Assembly (NCBI GenBank): GCA_046259385.1
Contig: JBJYWI010000193.1
Span: 1-18,915 of the forward strand
Source of the DNA: CAVWDI01 sp046259385
GTDB lineage: Bacteria; Chloroflexota; Anaerolineae; Anaerolineales; UBA4823
Length of the DNA: 18,915 nucleotides
Direction: 5' to 3'
Positions 7,929 to 16,291 of this stretch are shown here, in pieces. Numbering within the stretch: position 1 is the first letter of the stretch; the number at the start of each line of letters is the position of its first letter. The notes under the pieces were generated by a model. That model had not been told where the DNA came from and made no database searches. It was given only the letters and a program-made list of their open reading frames with translations. Position numbers and translations under genes: made by a program.

Positions 7929-8690
7929 ATGACCAGGATCTGCCGTCAGGACTTTCTCAAATTCACGGGGATCGCGCTTGGTGGAAGTGTACTCACGGTA
8001 ACCGGCTTTCTCACCATTAACAACGAATCCAAACGGGTTTCCGTGGAGCGAATTAACCTGCCGGTCAAGAACCTTCACCCCGCGCTTGAAGGTTATAAGA
8101 TCGCCCAGATGTCAGATTTTCATCTGTTTCCCTACACCCGGCCGGAATTGATTCGGGCAGCGGTCGAGATAACCAATAAACTCAATCCAGACTTGATAGT
8201 ATTGACCGAAGACTATGTCTGGCGCAATTTAGAGGCGGTTTCAATCCTAGCACCCATCCTGGCTGGTTTAAACGCCTCCCACGGGGTTTATTCAATCATG
8301 GGAAATCACGATATCTGGACCAACGTGGAGGTCGTCCGGGAGGCTTTACGTAAGGTAGGTCTGCCAGTATTTGAAAACGAAGGTCTAACGCTGTCCAGAG
8401 GCAAGGGGAACATATACCTGGCTGGATTGGAGGATTCGTGGAGCGGTCATCCAGATCTCAATAATGCCATGGCGGAATGCACTCCGAACACACCAGCTGT
8501 ATTATTGGTTCATGAACCGGATGTGGCCGATGAAATATCTCTGGATCCCGGAGTTTCACTCCAGTTTTCCGGACATTCACACGGTGGACATGTCTGTTTC
8601 GCTACAATTGCGCCCCAGAGGTATCGCTGTTCACTCTCCATTCTCCCAAGAATGGGACCTCATGAGGATATGTTTTGCAATTCCAAATGA
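7929..8690 (+). CDS. YkuE-like metallophosphoesterase with truncated, frame-disrupted C-terminus
   Basis: Calcineurin-like phosphoesterase (253 residues) of the membrane/Tat-exported YkuE type. All metal ligands are readable: Asp63 and His65 in SDFHLFPYT, Asp95 in LTEDYVW (the usual Gly before Asp is Glu), Asn126/His127 in GNHD, His195 in LLVHEPD and His216/His218 in SGHSHGG. The N-terminus reads CRQDFLK followed by a hydrophobic segment, which looks like a Tat signal (SRRxFLK) with the second Arg lost. After GHSHGG the family normally has about 45 more residues ending in a R-x-N-C-x-P-E motif. Here the frame runs into an unrelated 33-residue tail, while RYNCAPEVSLFTL is found in another frame at 8600-8638. 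The gene is 9 bp after the hydrolase gene with a poor ribosome-binding site. Likely inactive or damaged. Confidence 0.78.
   Translation: MTRICRQDFLKFTGIALGGSVLTVTGFLTINNESKRVSVERINLPVKNLHPALEGYKIAQMSDFHLFPYTRPELIRAAVEITNKLNPDLIVLTEDYVWRNLEAVSILAPILAGLNASHGVYSIMGNHDIWTNVEVVREALRKVGLPVFENEGLTLSRGKGNIYLAGLEDSWSGHPDLNNAMAECTPNTPAVLLVHEPDVADEISLDPGVSLQFSGHSHGGHVCFATIAPQRYRCSLSILPRMGPHEDMFCNSK
8591..8665 (+). pseudogene. Out-of-frame relic of the metallophosphoesterase C-terminal motif
   Basis: Read in the frame starting at 8591, this stretch gives CLFRYNCAPEVSLFTLHSP and then stops at TGA 8663. RYNCAPEVSLFTL matches the RFNCPPEITLLTL-type C-terminal signature of YkuE-like phosphoesterases. It sits only a few codons after the GHSHGG metal motif, although about 40 residues normally lie between. 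The simplest reading is an internal deletion of roughly 120-140 bp whose length was not a multiple of three, putting the true C-terminus out of frame. The motif resemblance is seen directly; the deletion is inferred. Confidence 0.6.
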
Positions 8691-8692
8691 TA

Positions 8693-8698
8693 TATAAT
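8693..8698 (+). promoter_or_regulatory. Possible -10 element upstream of the BTAD regulator
   Basis: A perfect TATAAT lies inside TGATATATAATC, about 100 bp upstream of the GTG start of the large regulator and just after the phosphoesterase stop. No convincing -35 lies 16-18 bp upstream; the nearest TTGCAA (8675-8680) is only 12 bp away. The AT-rich run 8711-8745 following it could be part of the leader. A weak suggestion that the regulator has its own promoter rather than relying on the upstream cluster. Confidence 0.25.
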
Positions 8699-8797
8699 CT
8701 GTTTGTACACAGTTATTTTATAAAAAAATTAACACGCCAAAAAAGGAAACAACTTGAAGCATGAACAGCTCTCCCTTCAATTCCAGAGGAGCCCCAG

Positions 8798-11700
8798 GTG
8801 GTGTCCGCTCCCGATGAACTGAAGATAATAACATTTGGGGGGATAGCCATAACGCTAAACAACACATCCATAGGCGGACTGGCCTCCAGAAAAGCCGAAG
8901 CCCTGCTGGTTTACCTGGCTTGCACACGCGCCGCTCATACCCGCGAGTACCTGGCTGAGCTTTTATGGGAAGAGCGTGCTCCAAGCAGGTCTCTTTCCAA
9001 TCTAAGAGTTGTGCTTGCCAGCCTAAATAAACAGATTGGTGGTTTTATCTCGATCACCAGAGAGAGTATCGCTTTTGAACTCGATTCAAATACACGCTTG
9101 GATGTGTGGGACCTGGAAACCCACCTCCAGGCAGGTTCTCTTAAGGAAGCAATTTCGATCTACAGAGGCGATTTCCTGCAGGGTTTTTACCTGCGCGGCG
9201 CAGGCGGGTTTGAAAGATGGTCTGATTCTGAGCGAACAAGACTGCGCCAGTCAGTTATCGATGCGCTGCACCGTCTGGTTGACCGTCTGCTGGGTGAATT
9301 CCTCTGGGAGGAGGGAATCGGCTACGCCAGGAAACTGCTCCAGATAGAACCTCTCGATGAAAGCGCCCACCGCAAGATGATGAGCCTGCTGTATTTCTCC
9401 GGTCAGAGGTCAGCCGCCCTGGCTCATTTCGAAAACTGCAGCAGGTTGTTGAAGAATGAGTTGGGAGTTGAACCTGAGGAGCAGACAACAGCAATTTGCC
9501 AGCAAATCCAGTCTGGCACTCTAATAACCCCCAGCCCTGAATCAGCTCAGGTCGCCAGAAAACCATCCCGAATGCCAGCTTTTCTGGACGCTGCTCCGCC
9601 GCCAAAAACTGCCCATCCCCCGGTATTTGTCGCCCGTGAAAATCAACTTTCTGCCCTGCAGGAATCCCTGGATGCTCTGCCAGAGGGGGCGGGAGGATTG
9701 GTATTTATCACCGGCGGAGCTGGACGCGGGAAAACCGCATTGATGCACAAGTTCGCCAATCGGGCTTCCGAACTCGTACCCGGATTACTGGTGGTCAAAG
9801 GAAGTTGCAATGCCCTTTCGGGGATGAGCGACCCTTATCTGCCGTTCCGTGAAATTCTAAACATGTTGACCGGTGAACTGGAACCATCCTGGAGGTCTGG
9901 CGTAATAACGCATGACCAGACTCTCCGCTTGTGGAGCGCCCTCCCCGAAGTGATAACCGCAGTCGTTGAACACTGCCCGGATCTGATCGATTCCTTCATT
10001 AATAAAGAAAGGTTGCTGTCGTACCAGTCATTTTTTGAACCCGGCAAAACCGGTTGGGTCGACCGTCTGGCACGCATCCCGGATAAAAAGAACGATCCGG
10101 TGCCCACAGAACCATCCAGCCTGCACCAGGGGTTCACAAACCTGCTCCAGCATGTCTCAAATTCATTTCCCTTGCTTCTTTTGTTGGACGATATGCAGTG
10201 GGCGGACAGCGCTTCTATTGACCTGTTATTCCACCTGGGTCGCCGGTTAACAGGACACCGGATATTGGCAGTGTGCGCATACCGGCCGGATGAGATCGCC
10301 TTAGGCAGGGATGGCTCCCGCCACCCGCTGGAAAAGGTGCTGGGCGAATTTAAACGCCTGTATGGAGACATCTGGATCGACCTGGGAAAAACAGGCGATG
10401 TGGAGGACAGGCGGTTTATCGAAGAATACCTAGATTCTACCCCCAACATGCTAGGAGGCGAGTTCCGCCGTTCCCTTTACGAACACACCAGAGGCCACCC
10501 GCTGTTTACTATCGAGCTGCTGAAGGAGATGGAGGCGCGCGGACACATAATCCAGCAGGCAGGCTTATGGCAGGAAACCGCAGCCCTGGATTGGGAGCTG
10601 CTGCCCCCAAAAATCGAGGGAATCATTGAGGAACGGGTAAACAGGCTGGATGAGGGGTTGCAGGAGCTTCTCCGGGTTGCCAGCGTTGAAGGTGAAATAT
10701 TCACCTCACAGGTAGTTGCCCGAATACAGAATCTGGAAGAGCGCACAGCCGAAAACTGGCTTTCCAAAGAGCTGGGCAAGAATCAAAGACTGGTTAGAGA
10801 ACTTGGACTCATTCAGGTCGGCGAGCTTTACCTGAACCAGTATCAATTTTCGCACACCATGTTTCACGCATGTATATATGAAAGCATTGGAAAACGGGAA
10901 CGCATGCTGCTGCATAACGAAATAGGCAAATCTCTGGAGTTTCTATACCGGGGTAATACCAGCCAGATATCTGTTCAATTAGCGCGCCATTTTCAGCAAG
11001 CCGGGAAGTCTGAACAGGCTCTGCCCTATTTAATTCAAGCCGGCGACAGCGCCCGCGCCTTATATGCCCTTCGGGAAGCGGAAAATTATTACCAGCAGGC
11101 TTGCGAAATTCAATTAAAGGGGGGATTGATCGAAAAAGCTGCCCGGACGTATCTCAAACTGGGTCTGGTCTATACCGCCTCTTTTGAACCGCAAAAAGCC
11201 CAGGAATCGTACCAGCAGGCATTTCGGCTCTGGGAACCGCTTCGGGATTCGCCTGAACTGGTGACGCGCATACATCCCCACGCCACGCTGCGTTTCGCGA
11301 TTGAAGAACCGCGTACTTTGGATCCTGGAAAGGCGGAAGACGATGTCTCGGCATTTATTGTCTCCCAGATTTTTGAAGGCCTTGTGAGAATCGGGCAGGA
11401 CTACAACGTGCTCCCTGCAGCAGCCAAGCGTTGGGATGTCAACAATGATGGCTCCAAGTACACATTTTATTTGAAAGAAGGCGCTCTCTGGAATGATGAT
11501 TCTTATGTAAGAGCCGCCGATTTTGTCAACGCCTGGAAGCGAAACCTGCGTTCAGATACGGAAACCCCTGCTGCAAGTCTTCTCTATGCAATAAAAAACG
11601 GCCGCTCATTCCGGGAGAACTGCCTCAAAGACTCGGATCAATTTGGAGCTCGCGCACTGGATGATTTTCTGCTAGAAGTCGAGCTGGAAGAGCCAACTCC

Positions 11701-12793
11701 CTATCTCCCATACCTTTTAGCTCATCCCATCTTTTACCCCTTACCCTTGTGGATGCAGTCCATCCACGGCGACCGATGGGCGCTGCCGGAAAATATTATC
11801 ACCAATGGACCCTACGAAATTACAGGGGCAAAATCTGGCGAGTGGATTACGCTAGAGAAGAACCCGCTCTACCGCGCAGAGCGGGGCGGCAATGTACAGC
11901 GCGTGGATATCCTTACCTTTGACACAATCTGGCCCGCACTAGAAATCTACAAAGCCGGCGGTCTGGACGCCCTCTCTTTGTTTAATGCAGACCCAGCCAC
12001 TATCATTCAGGCTATGAACACCAATCCGGACGAAATTATCCCGATTCCACGCCCTTCAACCCTCTACCTTAGCTTTCGATCTGATACAGCGCCGTTTGAT
12101 GATGTTCGCGTCCGGCGCGCCTTCATTCACGCGGTTGACCGGGCTGAACTTGCCCGCAGTGCCAGCCAGGGATTATACGCAGAAGCCTCCGGTGGATTTG
12201 TCCCACCAGGGATGGTCGGCCACACACCCGGAATTGGATTGGAATTCAACCCGGATCTGGCTCGTCGTTACCTCTCAGAGGCTGGTTACCAGGATGGAAA
12301 GGGTTTCCCTGAGATCACCTGGCTGCAGCCAACCGCCTCTAATGAAGACCGCATCGTTCCATTTTTGCAAAACGCTTGGCGCGAAAACCTCGGCCTGGAG
12401 CTGAAAACGGAAAGCCTCGAGTGGCCCCAGTACTACCAGCGATTTACCAACGACCCGGCCAACCTAATGACCGTCGGTTGGAGCGCTGATTATCCCGACC
12501 CGGATAACATGCTGCGGGTCACATTTCACAGTTCGGAGGGCTTGAACATCCCCCGCTGGCATAATCCTCAATTTGATACCCTTGTCGAATCGGCAAAAAC
12601 GATCACCGATCACGCCAACCGCATGCAGTTATACAGCCAGGCAGACCGGATTCTGGTCGCCGAACAGGCTGTTATTATGCCGCTTGGATACAGCAGCGGG
12701 TGGATGCTGGCGAAATCCTGGATAAGGTTACCCGGCGAAAGGTCGCTCCAGATGCCGTTCAGCCGGTTTGTCGTGGAAAGGGCGTGGCGCTGA
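8798..12793 (+). CDS. SARP/BTAD regulator fused to STAND ATPase, TPR-like helices and an OppA/DppA-type solute-binding domain
   Basis: 1331-residue single-chain regulator. Residues 7-95 form an OmpR-type winged helix (LASRKAEALLVYL at 28-40, ELLWEE at 54-59). Residues 98-240 are a bacterial transcriptional activation domain (IYRGDFLQGFYL at 121-132, ELGVEPEEQT at 221-230). After a Pro/Ala-rich linker (245-275) comes an AAA/STAND ATPase with Walker A GGAGRGKT (306-313) and Walker B LLLLLDDMQWAD (459-470), then a helical region with TPR-like repeats (about 735-815). Residues 829-1331 are a full family-5 extracellular solute-binding domain, beginning LRFAIEEPRTLDP, with DGSKYTFYLKEG at 884-895. 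No signal peptide or membrane segment precedes it, so the binding domain should be cytoplasmic. It would sense a peptide or nickel-like/oligosaccharide ligand and control transcription. GTG start, with AGAGGAG at 8785-8791. Possible target: the upstream kinase/SIS/hydrolase cluster (inference). Confidence 0.88.
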   Translation: MVSAPDELKIITFGGIAITLNNTSIGGLASRKAEALLVYLACTRAAHTREYLAELLWEERAPSRSLSNLRVVLASLNKQIGGFISITRESIAFELDSNTRLDVWDLETHLQAGSLKEAISIYRGDFLQGFYLRGAGGFERWSDSERTRLRQSVIDALHRLVDRLLGEFLWEEGIGYARKLLQIEPLDESAHRKMMSLLYFSGQRSAALAHFENCSRLLKNELGVEPEEQTTAICQQIQSGTLITPSPESAQVARKPSRMPAFLDAAPPPKTAHPPVFVARENQLSALQESLDALPEGAGGLVFITGGAGRGKTALMHKFANRASELVPGLLVVKGSCNALSGMSDPYLPFREILNMLTGELEPSWRSGVITHDQTLRLWSALPEVITAVVEHCPDLIDSFINKERLLSYQSFFEPGKTGWVDRLARIPDKKNDPVPTEPSSLHQGFTNLLQHVSNSFPLLLLLDDMQWADSASIDLLFHLGRRLTGHRILAVCAYRPDEIALGRDGSRHPLEKVLGEFKRLYGDIWIDLGKTGDVEDRRFIEEYLDSTPNMLGGEFRRSLYEHTRGHPLFTIELLKEMEARGHIIQQAGLWQETAALDWELLPPKIEGIIEERVNRLDEGLQELLRVASVEGEIFTSQVVARIQNLEERTAENWLSKELGKNQRLVRELGLIQVGELYLNQYQFSHTMFHACIYESIGKRERMLLHNEIGKSLEFLYRGNTSQISVQLARHFQQAGKSEQALPYLIQAGDSARALYALREAENYYQQACEIQLKGGLIEKAARTYLKLGLVYTASFEPQKAQESYQQAFRLWEPLRDSPELVTRIHPHATLRFAIEEPRTLDPGKAEDDVSAFIVSQIFEGLVRIGQDYNVLPAAAKRWDVNNDGSKYTFYLKEGALWNDDSYVRAADFVNAWKRNLRSDTETPAASLLYAIKNGRSFRENCLKDSDQFGARALDDFLLEVELEEPTPYLPYLLAHPIFYPLPLWMQSIHGDRWALPENIITNGPYEITGAKSGEWITLEKNPLYRAERGGNVQRVDILTFDTIWPALEIYKAGGLDALSLFNADPATIIQAMNTNPDEIIPIPRPSTLYLSFRSDTAPFDDVRVRRAFIHAVDRAELARSASQGLYAEASGGFVPPGMVGHTPGIGLEFNPDLARRYLSEAGYQDGKGFPEITWLQPTASNEDRIVPFLQNAWRENLGLELKTESLEWPQYYQRFTNDPANLMTVGWSADYPDPDNMLRVTFHSSEGLNIPRWHNPQFDTLVESAKTITDHANRMQLYSQADRILVAEQAVIMPLGYSSGWMLAKSWIRLPGERSLQMPFSRFVVERAWR

Positions 12794-12928
12794 TTATTCG
12801 CGCTATATGTCTGCATTTTTTACCTCATATGTGCTATCACAGGAAAGGAGAGTGCCACAGGAAAATTGTCTTCGAATAGTTATCGGAATTCACTTCTATG
12901 TTGATCAATAGAAAGGAGGAAAACTGTA

Positions 12929-13378
12929 ATGAGTAATCCAGCCGCAAAGCCGCGCAAACGAGCCTGGTTCTTTCTCCAGATCGCGGAAGGACACAGCCCC
13001 CATGAGATTGCATCCAATCTATATGAGCAGTATAAAGACCAGCCTGAAGGCGATTTAGACCGTTATGTCGTTATCCGAGCCTGCCTCATCAGCGGTTTTG
13101 AACGGTTTAGAATCGTGGTGCCGGTCGATGCAATCGTCCTGCCAGATAAACCGGAAGAATTCGTGTTGGACGAGGTCGAGGCGCTCTTCAAGGACATCGA
13201 AGGGGTCAACTGCATATTCCGGATCGTCGTCGAGGAACAGATCCCCGAAATCCCGCACTTCACCCAAGCATATATAACCGAGGCGGAATTCGAAGCGGGC
13301 AGGGAACTCGACATCATAGATGTTGCCCACTCCGGACGCCAGTACCCTCAGAGTCCCGGATCAAATAAGTGGGGTTAA
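12929..13378 (+). CDS. Conserved-looking hypothetical protein, 149 residues
   Basis: I do not recognise this protein. It begins with a basic segment (KPRKR, residues 7-11) followed by AWFFLQI. Alternating strand and helix predictions (FRIVVPVDAIVL, DEVEALFKDIEGVNCIFRIVVEE) suggest a compact alpha/beta fold; a ferredoxin-like or Lrp-RAM-like dimer domain is possible but not shown. There is no signal peptide, membrane segment or cysteine cluster, and the C-terminus is polar and probably disordered. The ATG is preceded by the near-perfect ribosome-binding site AAAGGAGG at 12912-12919, 9 bp upstream, which points to strong expression. The gene stands alone, 135 bp after the regulator gene, and ends before a perfect-stem hairpin. 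The clean Shine-Dalgarno and acidic, well-mixed composition make a real gene likely. Confidence 0.75.
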   Translation: MSNPAAKPRKRAWFFLQIAEGHSPHEIASNLYEQYKDQPEGDLDRYVVIRACLISGFERFRIVVPVDAIVLPDKPEEFVLDEVEALFKDIEGVNCIFRIVVEEQIPEIPHFTQAYITEAEFEAGRELDIIDVAHSGRQYPQSPGSNKWG

Positions 13379-13425
13379 TTGATTTGTGATCAGGCGACAT
13401 TTTAAATAAATCACCTCTAAAATTG

Positions 13426-13460
13426 AGAAAGCCTGGGCTGGTGATCGACTCAGGCTTTCT
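13426..13460. terminator. Perfect 10-bp hairpin between converging genes, probable terminator
   Basis: AGAAAGCCTG (13426-13435) pairs perfectly with CAGGCTTTCT (13451-13460) around a 15-nt loop. It lies between the 149-residue protein gene (ends 13378, plus) and the GIY-YIG gene (ends 13503, minus). On the minus strand the stem is followed after three bases by TTTT; on the plus strand no T-run follows. It is therefore better as a terminator for the minus-strand pair, with possible weaker plus-strand action. Confidence 0.65.
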
Positions 13461-13502
13461 GCTGTGGAGTAGAACAGTATAATCGCGCTTAAATTTTCCC
13501 GA

Positions 13503-13778
13503 TTAATCCCCGCGAATCAGCCTGAGCTTACGGACCCGAGGCAGGCTCTTGATAGCCCGTTCTCTTTTCATCGCTTCACCCCGCGTACGAGCGCTCTCCT
13601 GGTAAACTAACTCAACTGGCCGGCGCGTTTTCAGGTACCGGGCTGACTTTGAATCGACCTCGTTGTGCTCGCGCACCCTGCGCTCAACATCGGTAGTAAT
13701 GCCGGTGTACAGCGTGCCGTCGCTGCAGCGCAGTATGTAAACGGTCCACTCCCTGTTGACGACCTCCTCTGAGTTCAC
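13503..13778 (-). CDS. GIY-YIG nuclease superfamily protein (UPF0213/YhbQ-like)
   Basis: Small 91-residue single-domain GIY-YIG protein. The two strands of the motif are VYILRC (13-18) and LYTGIT (23-28), with Tyr14 and Tyr24. VERRVREHN (31-39) carries the Arg and His, ARYLKTRRPVELVY (47-60) matches the UPF0213 pattern, and Glu73 in MKRERAIKSL is the probable metal ligand. Family members are usually about 80-100 residues. Their role is not settled, with DNA repair or nucleic-acid cleavage proposed for relatives. The start is GTG at 13778, overlapping the acylase stop by 4 bp (GTGA), so it should be translationally coupled to that gene. There is no obvious functional link between the two products. 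The hairpin at 13426-13460 lies downstream. Confidence 0.9.
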   Translation of the reverse strand: MNSEEVVNREWTVYILRCSDGTLYTGITTDVERRVREHNEVDSKSARYLKTRRPVELVYQESARTRGEAMKRERAIKSLPRVRKLRLIRGD

Positions 13779-16291
13779 CCGGCGGGTTCCATTCTCAGCA
13801 GGTCGTGGTCCCCCGCTTCAATATTTTCCCGCTCCCAGTTGGAAGGGTGATAATCAAAAAAGCGCCAGGGATCAATAAAATTATCATAAAAACGATGTCC
13901 CGGGTGCCCGCTCTGGCCCAGGCTGTGAATCATCTTCGAACCCGCCAGATCCCCTAGGTCGATCACCTGGCGCAGGGCAGGGATGCAGGTTACATGGTAG
14001 GGGTCGTTCGCTGTCCAGCAGGTCTTCTGGATCACCGACTCGCTCCCGCTAGTAGGGTACGGACCCCGGTTAAAAATATCTTCAATTACTGCGATCCCGC
14101 TGCTGCCCAGGGTCGGGTTGCGGAAAGTGATGGTGTGCAGGTCGCCCCAGCGCCATTCTCCAGGGTACTCGCCAAATAACTCGACTCCCTCCCCCCATGC
14201 TTTCAGAAACGCCGCCTCCAGGATATCATCGCGCTTCTCTACCGCATCCGGTGTTGTGACATCATCCCACCAGAGATTATCCGGCTCCTGAAGCAGGAAA
14301 TAGACGATGTCCGAAGCGGTGTGGCCTCCATATGGGGAAATCTCCGGTGAAAGCTGGTCGTGGAAAACCGCCTCCAGCAGGTGCTTCCAGAAAATGTTGA
14401 ACAGCGCCGCCTGGGCGCTGTCCATGCCCATCTGGGCATCCCAGTCCAGCAGGCTGTCACGCGTCGCATTGATATCCCGGTCACCGAAGTTAATCCCCTC
14501 AAGGTAAGGGATGATCTCCAGTGCCGAGAGACTCTTATTATCGGTCTGGAAAGCCGCCATGTCTTCCAGCGTGATGCCGTCCGAATCTGCGTTTATTAGA
14601 TCGGTCAGGCGTTGTGCGCGCTGGCCGCGGTCCTGCTCCTTGGCAATTAAATAAGGATAATCCCCTTGACGGAACTGGGGGTTGTTGGCTGTGATAATGT
14701 AGCCGCTGCCGGGGTTGAATACCTGCGGCGTTTCTCCAAGAGGGATAGATCCGATCCAGCGATAATCGTCGTTCCATCCAGGGACAGGCAGGGTTCCATC
14801 GCCTCCCGCCCGCACCGGAACTGTCCCCGGCATGATGTACCCGATATTCCCGTCGACGTCTGCGTACAGCCAGTTCTGCTTGCCGGCTTCAAATTTTCCA
14901 ACCGCCTCGACAAACTCATCCCAATCTTGCACTCGCAGCACGCCCAGAACCGCATCCAGGGAATTGACCGGCTGCAGAGCGGGCCAAGCGTACGACAGCG
15001 CGTACAGTTCAGGTTCTCCCTCCCGGTATAAAAACGGTGCTCCCTCCACCATAAAATCCGAAGCTACCAGCCCGTTGCGTGTGCTCCGCACCAGGATCCT
15101 GACCGGCTCTTCTCTGCCTAGCACTTTAATCCGCTCCGGGCGAATCTCCATATCGACCCACTCCCCATTCAACTCGTACTGATTCGGGTTATCCGGGTTT
15201 ATCCGCTCGATGAAGACGTCCTCGGCATCGAAAGCGGCGTTTGTTAAACCCCAGGCGATCCGGTCCGTGTGCCCGATCAGGATGCCCGGGATGCCCGGCA
15301 GCGAGAAGCCGCGCACTTCATAAATGCAGTCCTCCGATTTTTCTAGGCAGTGCAGCCCAACCTCGTACCACAGTGCCGGCATGTTTACGCTCATGTGCGG
15401 GTCGTTCGCTAGCATCGCACTCCCGGTTGTGGTTTTCGCGCCTGAGACAGCAAAGCCGTTGGAACCGTCTGCCGCGCCTCTATTCGCGACAGGGGGGATA
15501 TTTTGTTTAACACCCGCCAACCTCTCGCCGAATTCCTCCAGCAACTTTATGTCGCTCCAGGAGAATTTGTTTGGGCTGACCGCACTGGCGGCTGCCCCGC
15601 CTGGGATAATTACCGGGCGGTCGTCCCGGTATTCCGGGTGCAGGTCGGCGTACAAGTCCCATCCCACCGCACCAAGCTGCTGGATGTTGCGAAGTTCGCT
15701 GTGCAGCTGGTCGGACTGGTCGAATATCAGCATATACGCCCACACAATCGTGTCAACCGGCTGCCATGCTTCGATTTCAATCTCGGTCCCCTGCAGTTCT
15801 AACAGGGCGAACTCCAACCCCAGCCGGGGGGGTTCGCGATCTGAAATATAGGCATTAACGCCTTCAACGTATGAATCCACCGCCAGGCGCGATTCATCGC
15901 TCATCATCTGGTAGGATTTTTTACTCAGTTCCGCAAAGTTAAAATGGCGCAGGTAAATATCCGTCTCCAGAGTCGCTTCCCCGAAAAGCTCCGAAAGGCG
16001 CCCTTTGCCCAGACGGCGCTGGAACTCCATCTGCCAGAAACGCTCCTGGGCGTGCACGTACCCTTCCGCGAAAAACAAGTCGTGCGGCGTATCGGCGTAG
16101 ATATGCGCCACCCCGTACTCGTCACGCAGCACCTCTACCGGATTTTCTAGGCCGGGAACCTGGATGCTCCTGCTGGTCTGTGGGTACGCCCTCCGGCTGA
16201 ACCAGTACCACAATCCGAATAAAATCAGGGCGATCAATAAAACAATTATCAGGATAATTCCGAGTATTCTCAACCCCTTCCCTTTTGCCAT
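13775..16291 (-). CDS. Membrane-anchored penicillin acylase family protein (Ntn hydrolase)
   Basis: 838-residue N-terminal-nucleophile amidohydrolase related to penicillin G acylase and acyl-homoserine-lactone acylases. I start at ATG 16291 because AGGAGG at 16296-16301 precedes it; the frame continues upstream to 16333. An N-terminal membrane helix (about 8-30) anchors it outside the cytoplasm. GYVHAQERFWQME (77-89) is typical of the alpha chain. After a linker, GSNGFAVSG provides the self-processing site, with Ser277 as the future N-terminal nucleophile. Further beta-chain motifs are LANDPHM, IGHTDRIAWGLTNAAFDAED and TANDPYHVT. The product would be cleaved into two chains and hydrolyse amide bonds of acylated small molecules (beta-lactams, quorum lactones or lipopeptides); which one cannot be told. 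The downstream GIY-YIG gene overlaps by 4 bp. Confidence 0.9.
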   Translation of the reverse strand: MAKGKGLRILGIILIIVLLIALILFGLWYWFSRRAYPQTSRSIQVPGLENPVEVLRDEYGVAHIYADTPHDLFFAEGYVHAQERFWQMEFQRRLGKGRLSELFGEATLETDIYLRHFNFAELSKKSYQMMSDESRLAVDSYVEGVNAYISDREPPRLGLEFALLELQGTEIEIEAWQPVDTIVWAYMLIFDQSDQLHSELRNIQQLGAVGWDLYADLHPEYRDDRPVIIPGGAAASAVSPNKFSWSDIKLLEEFGERLAGVKQNIPPVANRGAADGSNGFAVSGAKTTTGSAMLANDPHMSVNMPALWYEVGLHCLEKSEDCIYEVRGFSLPGIPGILIGHTDRIAWGLTNAAFDAEDVFIERINPDNPNQYELNGEWVDMEIRPERIKVLGREEPVRILVRSTRNGLVASDFMVEGAPFLYREGEPELYALSYAWPALQPVNSLDAVLGVLRVQDWDEFVEAVGKFEAGKQNWLYADVDGNIGYIMPGTVPVRAGGDGTLPVPGWNDDYRWIGSIPLGETPQVFNPGSGYIITANNPQFRQGDYPYLIAKEQDRGQRAQRLTDLINADSDGITLEDMAAFQTDNKSLSALEIIPYLEGINFGDRDINATRDSLLDWDAQMGMDSAQAALFNIFWKHLLEAVFHDQLSPEISPYGGHTASDIVYFLLQEPDNLWWDDVTTPDAVEKRDDILEAAFLKAWGEGVELFGEYPGEWRWGDLHTITFRNPTLGSSGIAVIEDIFNRGPYPTSGSESVIQKTCWTANDPYHVTCIPALRQVIDLGDLAGSKMIHSLGQSGHPGHRFYDNFIDPWRFFDYHPSNWERENIEAGDHDLLRMEPAG

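Noticed and set aside
8675..8698. TTGCAA/TATAAT as a full sigma-70 promoter
   Set aside because: The spacer is 12 bp, well short of the 16-18 bp needed. Only the -10 element is kept as a weak candidate.
9835..10449. 204-codon minus-strand open frame inside the regulator gene
   Set aside because: It is Ser/Arg-rich, has no family features, and lies fully inside the well-supported ATPase region on the other strand.
12838..12864. Direct repeat CACAGGAAA (12838-12846 and 12856-12864) upstream of the 149-residue protein gene
   Set aside because: Only 9 bp and purine-rich, so chance or Shine-Dalgarno-like sequence explains it; there is no third copy to suggest an operator array.
15324..15851. 175-codon plus-strand open frame inside the acylase gene
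   Set aside because: Antisense shadow with Ser/Pro/Cys-rich composition; the acylase frame has the catalytic motifs.
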